Assembly: GCF_013170805.1 (NCBI RefSeq)
Contig: NZ_CP051293.1
Coordinates: forward strand, 1,116,001-1,180,000
DNA from: Mesorhizobium sp. NZP2077
GTDB lineage: Bacteria; Pseudomonadota; Alphaproteobacteria; Rhizobiales; Rhizobiaceae
Length of the DNA stretch: 64,000 bases
Direction: 5' to 3'
Part shown: one piece after another, positions 58,847 to 64,000 of the stretch
Layout: every line of letters starts with the position of its first letter
Position numbering within the stretch: position 1 is the first letter of the stretch
Made by a program: the position numbers and the translations under genes
The notes under the pieces: generated by a model
Told to the model about the DNA's origin: nothing
The model's database searches: none
Seen by the model: only the letters and a program-made list of their open reading frames with translations

Positions 58847-60268
58847 TCAGGTGATCCGTTGAAGCAGGCCGAAGAGCCGCTCGAACGTCTTGCCGTAAGG
58901 CGGGCGCAGAAGAGCGCCGGCGCTCAGGCGCGACTGCATGAAAACCGGCTTCTCCTTGCTAAAGGTGCGGAACCCCCATTGCCCGTGATAGGCGCCCATG
59001 CCGCTGGCGCCGACACCGCCGAAGGGCTGGTTCTCCTGCACCAGATGCAGCATGCAATCGTTGATGGTGACGCCGCCGGCGACGGTCTCGCGCAGGATGC
59101 GCTGGCGGGCGCCGCTGTCGTTGCCGAACCAGTAGAGCGCCAGCGGCCGGTCGGCCTGGTTCACATGGCTGATCGCCTCGTCGATGGTGGCGTATTCGAC
59201 GATCGGCAGCACCGGGCCGAAAATCTCCTCACGCATCAGCCGCAGGTCCGGTCCGGCGTTGCGGACCAGGGTCGGCAAAAGTTTGCGGCTCGTGGTGCCG
59301 AGATCTTCGCCGGCCGGGTTGATTTCGGTGACATCGGCGCCGGCATCGCGGGCTTCCGCAATCATGGCGCGCAGGCGCTGAAAGTGCCGGTCGCTGATGA
59401 TGGCGGTATAGTCGGGATTGTCGCGGAGCGTTGGGTAGAGCCGCGCCACTGCGGTTGCGAACTTGTCGGCAACCGTAACGGCCTGTCCCTTGGGCACCAG
59501 CAGATAGTCCGGCGCGATGCAGGTCTGCCCGGCATTGAGCAGCTTGCCGTAGGCGATGCTGGCTGTTGCCGCATCGAGATCGCAGGAAGGGTCGAAGATC
59601 GCCGGCGATTTGCCGCCGAGCTCGAGCGTAACCGGGGTCAGGTTGGCGGCAGCGGCGACCGCGACATGGCGACCGACCGCGGTCGAGCCGGTGAACAGCA
59701 GATGATCGAACGGCATCGACACGAAGGCCTTGCCGATCTCGGCATCGCCGATGATGACGCTCAACTCGTCGGGCGAAAAATGCTCGCTGGCGAGTTTTGC
59801 GAGCAGCTCCGAGAAAGCCGGTGTCAGCTCGGACGGCTTGACCAGCACGCGGTTGCCGGCGGCGAGCGCTGCCGTGACCGGCGCGACGGCGAGCTGGAAC
59901 GGGTAATTCCATGGCGATACGATACCGACGACACCAAGCGGCTGCGGCAGCAGGCGATTGCGGCCCGGCAGGAACGGCAAGGTGGTGGCGACGCGACGCT
60001 CCCGCATCCAGCCTTTCAGATGGGACAGCGTGTGGCGGATGCCGGCGCGCACCACAAACAGCTCGGCAAGGCGCGTCTCGTGTGTCGAGCGGCTGCCGAA
60101 GTCGGCATTGATCGCGGCGCAGATCTCCGCCTCATCCTGCTCAGTCAGCGCCAGCAGGCGCTTCAGGCGGTCTTTCCGAACGCTGAGGTCCGGAAAGGCC
60201 TGCTTCTCGAAGGCGGTGCGCTGCAAGCGGAATCGTTCGCCGAGGATGTCCTGTCTCACCTGCAGCAT
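58847..60268 (-). CDS. Aldehyde dehydrogenase, coniferyl-aldehyde type
   Basis: A 473-residue NAD(P)-dependent enzyme. The catalytic Cys is in NAGQTCIAPDYLLVP and the Glu in LELGGKSPAIF; VLVKPSELTP and GSTAVGRHV bind cofactor. The DCMLHLVQENQPFGGVGASGMGAYHG block is typical of the class 3-like family that includes coniferyl aldehyde dehydrogenase (CalB) and fatty aldehyde dehydrogenases. The C-terminal LLRPPYGKTFERLFGLL is a partly hydrophobic tail. ATG 60268 has GGGAGG upstream. Its neighbours do not fix the substrate. Confidence 0.9.
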   Translation of the reverse strand: MLQVRQDILGERFRLQRTAFEKQAFPDLSVRKDRLKRLLALTEQDEAEICAAINADFGSRSTHETRLAELFVVRAGIRHTLSHLKGWMRERRVATTLPFLPGRNRLLPQPLGVVGIVSPWNYPFQLAVAPVTAALAAGNRVLVKPSELTPAFSELLAKLASEHFSPDELSVIIGDAEIGKAFVSMPFDHLLFTGSTAVGRHVAVAAAANLTPVTLELGGKSPAIFDPSCDLDAATASIAYGKLLNAGQTCIAPDYLLVPKGQAVTVADKFATAVARLYPTLRDNPDYTAIISDRHFQRLRAMIAEARDAGADVTEINPAGEDLGTTSRKLLPTLVRNAGPDLRLMREEIFGPVLPIVEYATIDEAISHVNQADRPLALYWFGNDSGARQRILRETVAGGVTINDCMLHLVQENQPFGGVGASGMGAYHGQWGFRTFSKEKPVFMQSRLSAGALLRPPYGKTFERLFGLLQRIT

Positions 60269-60521
60269 CGTGCCTCCCTGGCTCGTCTGGCTGAGCTTAC
60301 ATCCTAGCACGTGAAGGAATCCAGCGGGGGTGCAGGTGTCGCAGGGGAAGGTGAGCCTTCGCCAGGCACGGCCAATCAGTCCTCCGTCAAGATGGCGTAC
60401 CGTTCCGGTTGTGTTCCGAGAATAGCTGCGCTACTCCAAGGCGTCACGCGGAGAGTCTCTTGATCGGTTTCCACATCCTCTCCAATCCACGCAAAATCGC
60501 TTCCAGTCCGGTGTCCGTCTG

Positions 60522-62357
60522 ATGTCGGCGCAGACAGCGAGCCTTCGGGCCGAGGATCCCAAGCGGCGCGTCCTGAAGGACGTGTTCGGCTTCGACGATT
60601 TCCGCCCCGGCCAGGCCGATGTCATGGACGCGCTGCTCGGCGGGCGCCATGTGTTGGCCGTGATGCCGACCGGTGCGGGCAAATCGCTCTGCTACCAGGT
60701 CCCGGCGCTGGTTCTGGGCGGGCTCACCCTCGTCGTGTCGCCGCTGGTGGCGCTGATGCAGGGCCAGGTTGCCGCCTTGCGGCTGGCGGGCGTTGGCGCC
60801 GATACGATCAATTCCTCTATCGACCGCGAGGCCAATGTCGCCGCCTGGCGCCGCGTGGCATCAGGCCAGACGCGGCTGCTTTATCTGGCGCCGGAGCGGC
60901 TGATGACCGAGCGTATGCTCGAGGCGCTCTCGAGGCTCGACGTCAGCCTGATCGCCGTCGACGAGGCGCATTGCATCTCGCAATGGGGACCGGCGTTCCG
61001 GCCCGAATATGAGGATCTGTCGCGGTTGCGGCACATCTTCCCCAACGTGCCGATCATCGCGGTGACGGCGACGGCGGACGAGAGCACGCGCAGCGACATC
61101 GCTACCCGGCTGTTCGCCGAGCAGGTCGAGACGCTGGTGCTGGGTTTCGACCGGCCCAACATCAAGCTGGCGATCGAATCCAAGCAGGACAGCAAGCGGC
61201 AATTGCTGTGTTTCATCGAACGCCATGCCGGCAAAAGCGGCATCGTCTACTGCCTGTCGCGCAAGAAGACGGAGGAGATGGCGGCCTTCCTCGAGAAAAA
61301 TGGCGTCACCGCGCTCGCCTACCATGCCGGCATGAGCAAGGAGGCGCGAGAGGCGAATCAAAACGCTTTCATGACGCTGTCGGGCGTCGTCATGGTGGCG
61401 ACCATTGCCTTCGGCATGGGCATCGACAAGCCCGACGTCGCCTATGTCTTCCACACCGACATGCCGGGCAGCCTTGAGGCCTATTACCAGGAGATCGGCC
61501 GCGCCGGCCGTGACGGGCGCAATGCGGAGGCGCATATGCTCTACGGTCTTGGCGATATCCGCATGCGTCGGCTGTTCATCGATGACGAGGATGCAGCGGT
61601 GGAGCACAAGAAGCGCGCGCATCGCCGGCTCGATACGCTGATCGGCTATTGCGAGACGGCACAATGCCGGCGCCAGGTGCTGCTTGGCTATTTCGGCGAG
61701 GAAGCCGAGCCTTGCGGCAATTGCGACAATTGCGTCGACCAGGTGCCGCGTGCCGATGGCGCTGCCGAGGCGCGCATCATCCTGGCGGCCGTCGCGCAGA
61801 GCGGCGAGCGCTTCGGCGCCGCCCATGTCATCGACATCCTGCTTGGCCATGAGACCGAAAAGATCCTCGCCCGCGGCCACCAAGCGCTCGCCAGCTTCGG
61901 CAGCGGCGCGGCGCACAAGAAGGATCTCTGGCTGTCGCTGATCCGGCAACTGGTCGCGAACGGGTTCCTGGAGCCCGATCCGAGCGGCCATGGTGGCCTC
62001 GCCATCGCCGAAAAAGGCCACGCGCTTGGCCGTGGCGAGGTACCGTTCCACTACCGTGTCGAGATGCGCAGCCGCGCCTTGCGCAAGATGCGCGCGGCCG
62101 AGGGTTCGGGTGCCGAAGGCGTCGATGCTTCGCTGCTGGCGACGCTCAAGACACTTCGCCTGCGTCTGGCCAAGGAGCGCCAGGTGCCGGCCTATGTGGT
62201 GTTTTCCGACCGCACGCTGATCGACATGGCCGAACGCTGTCCGCGCGACCTCGACGCCTTCGCCAAAGTGAATGGCGTCGGAGGGGCGAAGCTCAAGGAG
62301 TTCGGGAAGATTTTTCTGAGCGCCATTGCGGCGCATCAATCCGGCCAATTGAGCTGA
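60522..62357 (+). CDS. recQ: ATP-dependent DNA helicase RecQ
   Basis: A 611-residue 3'-5' helicase of homologous recombination. Walker A is VMPTGAGKSLCYQ (about 48), DEAH box AVDEAHCISQWG (about 146), motif VI EIGRAGRDGRNAE. The RecQ-C-terminal zinc region has GYCETAQCRRQVLLGYFGE and CGNCDNC (374-406), followed by a winged helix and an HRDC domain (about 533-603, DRTLIDMAERCPRDLDAFAKVNGVG). The start has no clear ribosome site. It is convergent with the ABC transporter genes, 21 nt apart. Confidence 0.97.
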   Translation: MSAQTASLRAEDPKRRVLKDVFGFDDFRPGQADVMDALLGGRHVLAVMPTGAGKSLCYQVPALVLGGLTLVVSPLVALMQGQVAALRLAGVGADTINSSIDREANVAAWRRVASGQTRLLYLAPERLMTERMLEALSRLDVSLIAVDEAHCISQWGPAFRPEYEDLSRLRHIFPNVPIIAVTATADESTRSDIATRLFAEQVETLVLGFDRPNIKLAIESKQDSKRQLLCFIERHAGKSGIVYCLSRKKTEEMAAFLEKNGVTALAYHAGMSKEAREANQNAFMTLSGVVMVATIAFGMGIDKPDVAYVFHTDMPGSLEAYYQEIGRAGRDGRNAEAHMLYGLGDIRMRRLFIDDEDAAVEHKKRAHRRLDTLIGYCETAQCRRQVLLGYFGEEAEPCGNCDNCVDQVPRADGAAEARIILAAVAQSGERFGAAHVIDILLGHETEKILARGHQALASFGSGAAHKKDLWLSLIRQLVANGFLEPDPSGHGGLAIAEKGHALGRGEVPFHYRVEMRSRALRKMRAAEGSGAEGVDASLLATLKTLRLRLAKERQVPAYVVFSDRTLIDMAERCPRDLDAFAKVNGVGGAKLKEFGKIFLSAIAAHQSGQLS

Positions 62358-62378
62358 AGAAGCGTTTCACGGTTCACG

Positions 62379-63194
62379 TCACTTGTTGAAATTCGCGATG
62401 AACTGCCCGAATTGCTGAGTGGAGGGGCGCGCGAACATCTCCTTTGGTTCACCCAGGCAATCCACCTCGCCCTTGTGAAGGAACATCACTTTGCTCGATA
62501 CGTCGCGGGCAAAACTCATTTCGTGCGTTACCACCAGCATGGTGCGCCCTTCCTCCGCCAGCGAGCGCATGACCCGCAGCACCTCGCCGACCAGTTCTGG
62601 ATCGAGAGCGGATGTCGGCTCGTCAAACAGCATCACCTTGGGGTTCATCGCCAGCGCTCGCGCGATCGCGGCGCGCTGTTGCTGGCCGCCCGACATGTGA
62701 GGGGGATAGTAGTTGCGACGCTCCCATATCCCCACGCGCTTCAGCAATGCCTCGGCCTGCTCCAGGCACTCCGCCCGGGGACGCTTCAGCACATGCGTCG
62801 GGGCCGCGACCAGGTTCTCGAGTACGGTCATGTGCGACCAGAGGTTGAAGCTCTGGAACACCATGGCGAGGTTGGCGCGGATTCGCTCCACCTGACGGAT
62901 ATCGGCCGGCACCTGATTGCCGTCCCGTCCCGGCTTCATCTTGATAAGTTCACCATCCACACGCACTTCGCCGGAGTCCGGGGTCTCCAGCAGATTGATA
63001 CAGCGCAACAAGGTGCTTTTGCCCGAACCGGACGAGCCGAGGATGGAAATGACGTCGCCCTTGTGGGCCTCGAGCGAGATGCCCTTGAGCACCTCGTGAT
63101 TGCCAAAGCACTTGCGCATATCCTTGACGCTGATGGCTGGCGCCTCGTCGGAGGACGGTTCCGCACTCGCGGCCGCGGCAAGACTTGCCGACAT
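62379..63194 (-). CDS. Polar amino acid ABC transporter ATP-binding protein (HisP/OccP-like)
   Basis: A 271-residue ATPase. Walker A is ILGSSGSGKSTLL, the signature is HMSGGQQQRAAIARAL, Walker B VMLFDEPTSALD and the H-loop VTHEMSF. INLLETPDSGEVRVDGELI and the downstream MVFQSFNLWSHMTVLENL are characteristic of the histidine/octopine/nopaline group. ATG 63194 overlaps the permease stop (TGATG), with GGAGGTG upstream. An Ala-rich N-terminal extension of about 30 residues precedes the core. With the two permease genes it forms the uptake complex of the inner membrane. Confidence 0.93.
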   Translation of the reverse strand: MSASLAAAASAEPSSDEAPAISVKDMRKCFGNHEVLKGISLEAHKGDVISILGSSGSGKSTLLRCINLLETPDSGEVRVDGELIKMKPGRDGNQVPADIRQVERIRANLAMVFQSFNLWSHMTVLENLVAAPTHVLKRPRAECLEQAEALLKRVGIWERRNYYPPHMSGGQQQRAAIARALAMNPKVMLFDEPTSALDPELVGEVLRVMRSLAEEGRTMLVVTHEMSFARDVSSKVMFLHKGEVDCLGEPKEMFARPSTQQFGQFIANFNK

Positions 63195-63931
63195 CACAAC
63201 ACCTCCGGGACTGGCTTGATCTGCTGGGACTGATCGGGCGCGGGGCGCAGATGCGGTGAAAGCCGGTATTCGACCCAGGCAAACAGTCGCGCGATCGACA
63301 GGTTGAGCAGCAGATAGATGACACCGGCGCAAGTCAGCACCTCGATCGGCCGGAACGTGTCGTGCTGAATCTTCTGTGCCGTTCCCATCATTTCCATGAT
63401 CGTGACCACGGAAGCGAGCGCGGTCGCCTTCGTCATCAGGATGATCTCGGTCGAATAGGCCGGCAAGGCCAGCCGCAGCGCGATGGGCAACGTCACGATG
63501 CGGAACCGTGTAAACGCGGACATGCCGAAGGCCTTGGCCGCCTCGATCTGCCCGACCGGCACGGCCCGGAGTGCGCCGCGGAAAATCTCGCTCTCATAGG
63601 CGGCGGTGTTCAAGGCCATCGCGACGATCGTACAATACATGGGATCGCGCAGGATCGGCCACAGGATCGGGCTGTGGCGCACAAAATCGAACTGGGAAAG
63701 TCCGAAATAGATCAGATAGAGCTGCACCAGCAGCGGCGACCCACGGAAGACGAAGACATAGGCGCGGGTGAAATACTCGCCGGATTTGGAGCCCGAGGCC
63801 CGCAGCCACGTCAGGCCGGTGGCGATGATCAGGCCGAAGGCTATGCCGAAGAACCAGATTTCAAGCGTCAGCGGCAGTGCCTTCAGCACGCTCCACATGG
63901 TCGAAAGGTAGAAGTCGTAATCCACCGCCAC
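63194..63931 (-). CDS. Polar amino acid ABC transporter permease (HisM-like)
   Basis: A 245-residue membrane protein with about five hydrophobic segments. YVFVFRGSPLLVQLYLIYFGL and the EAA-like loop GALRAVPVGQIEAAKAFGMSAFTRFRIVTLPIALRLALP match the histidine/glutamine permease family, contacting the ATPase through the EAA loop. It begins with GTG 63931 (GTG 63925 is also in frame), three bases after the upstream gene's stop, and overlaps the ATPase gene by one base. Confidence 0.9.
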   Translation of the reverse strand: MAVDYDFYLSTMWSVLKALPLTLEIWFFGIAFGLIIATGLTWLRASGSKSGEYFTRAYVFVFRGSPLLVQLYLIYFGLSQFDFVRHSPILWPILRDPMYCTIVAMALNTAAYESEIFRGALRAVPVGQIEAAKAFGMSAFTRFRIVTLPIALRLALPAYSTEIILMTKATALASVVTIMEMMGTAQKIQHDTFRPIEVLTCAGVIYLLLNLSIARLFAWVEYRLSPHLRPAPDQSQQIKPVPEVL

Positions 63932-63934
63932 CTC

Positions 63935-64000
63935 TTACTTCGGACGCAGAAAGCTGCGGGAGGTGTAGCGCTCGGCCTTGTCGAAGATCGGCGTCGAGAT
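63935..64000 (-). CDS. 3' end of an upstream gene, probably the partner permease
   Basis: The frame is open from the window edge to TAA at 63935-63937, giving ISTPIFDKAERY and then TSRSFLRPK as the last residues. Only 21 codons are visible. Position directly upstream of the HisM-like gene, with a 3-nt gap, makes a HisQ-type permease the most likely identity, but the fragment is too short to show it. Confidence 0.5.
   Translation of the reverse strand: MSTPIFDKAERYTSRSFLRPK

Overview
The window is a gene-dense, high-GC stretch of chromosome from an alphaproteobacterium of the order Hyphomicrobiales (Rhizobiales), most likely Mesorhizobium or a close relative. The grounds are the F1-only ATP synthase operon (atpHAGDC with no F0 genes) next to priA, the rsmB/heparinase/purH run next to htpX, the very large NAD-dependent glutamate dehydrogenase, Usg, DUF1062 and SdhAF4 proteins, octopine/histidine-type ABC transporter genes, and long foldback intergenic repeats of a kind I associate with Mesorhizobium. 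I see no rRNA, tRNA, CRISPR array, prophage or intact insertion sequence, so this is mostly core genome with some accessory genes.

Layout. 1-3.9 kb: a cut-off TetR regulator divergent from an MFS transporter with paired palindromic operators, then a Tat-exported PhoD phosphatase and a small secreted protein. 4.1-9.7 kb: typA, a DUF1062 zinc protein, a secreted phosphoesterase in a visibly AT-richer patch, a LysE-type exporter, a YCII protein and a CxxC AhpD-like protein. 9.9-16.2 kb: the 1596-residue glutamate dehydrogenase and an Atg22-like MFS, separated by a 101-bp foldback repeat. 16.4-22.7 kb: the leftward set htpX, rsmB, heparinase-like gene, purH, and the small rightward SdhAF4 gene. 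22.8-31.6 kb: HAD hydrolase, transglutaminase-like protein, TadG-like vWA protein, a 23-codon ORF with an extreme Shine-Dalgarno, cyclopropane fatty acid synthase, a TIM-barrel protein, a MOSC protein and acetyl-CoA synthetase. 31.9-38.3 kb: Usg, DoxX, two aldo-keto reductases around a divergent MFS/LysR pair, a solitary Phd-type antitoxin and YggS. 38.5-48.7 kb: leuS-lptE, an FtsK translocase with no membrane domain, transaldolase, priA, an Asp/Glu racemase family protein and a small membrane protein. 49-55.2 kb: atpHAGDC and a signal-peptidase-I-like gene. 55.2-64 kb: a uronate catabolism group (uxuB divergent from uxaC-kdgF), an aldehyde dehydrogenase, recQ and the end of a polar amino-acid ABC transporter operon.

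No large undescribed system stands out. The observations I rate highest are: (1) two dispersed foldback elements between convergent genes, with a shared core whose stems show compensatory base changes and outer arms that differ between loci yet each self-pair; (2) a signal-peptidase-I-like protein with Gln where the general-base Lys should be; (3) a 23-codon ORF behind a 15-nt perfect complement of the 16S rRNA tail; (4) an FtsK without transmembrane segments where holA usually follows lptE; (5) an unavoidable 58-residue Ala/Lys/Pro extension on AtpD; (6) a transglutaminase-fold protein with Ser at the catalytic His position.
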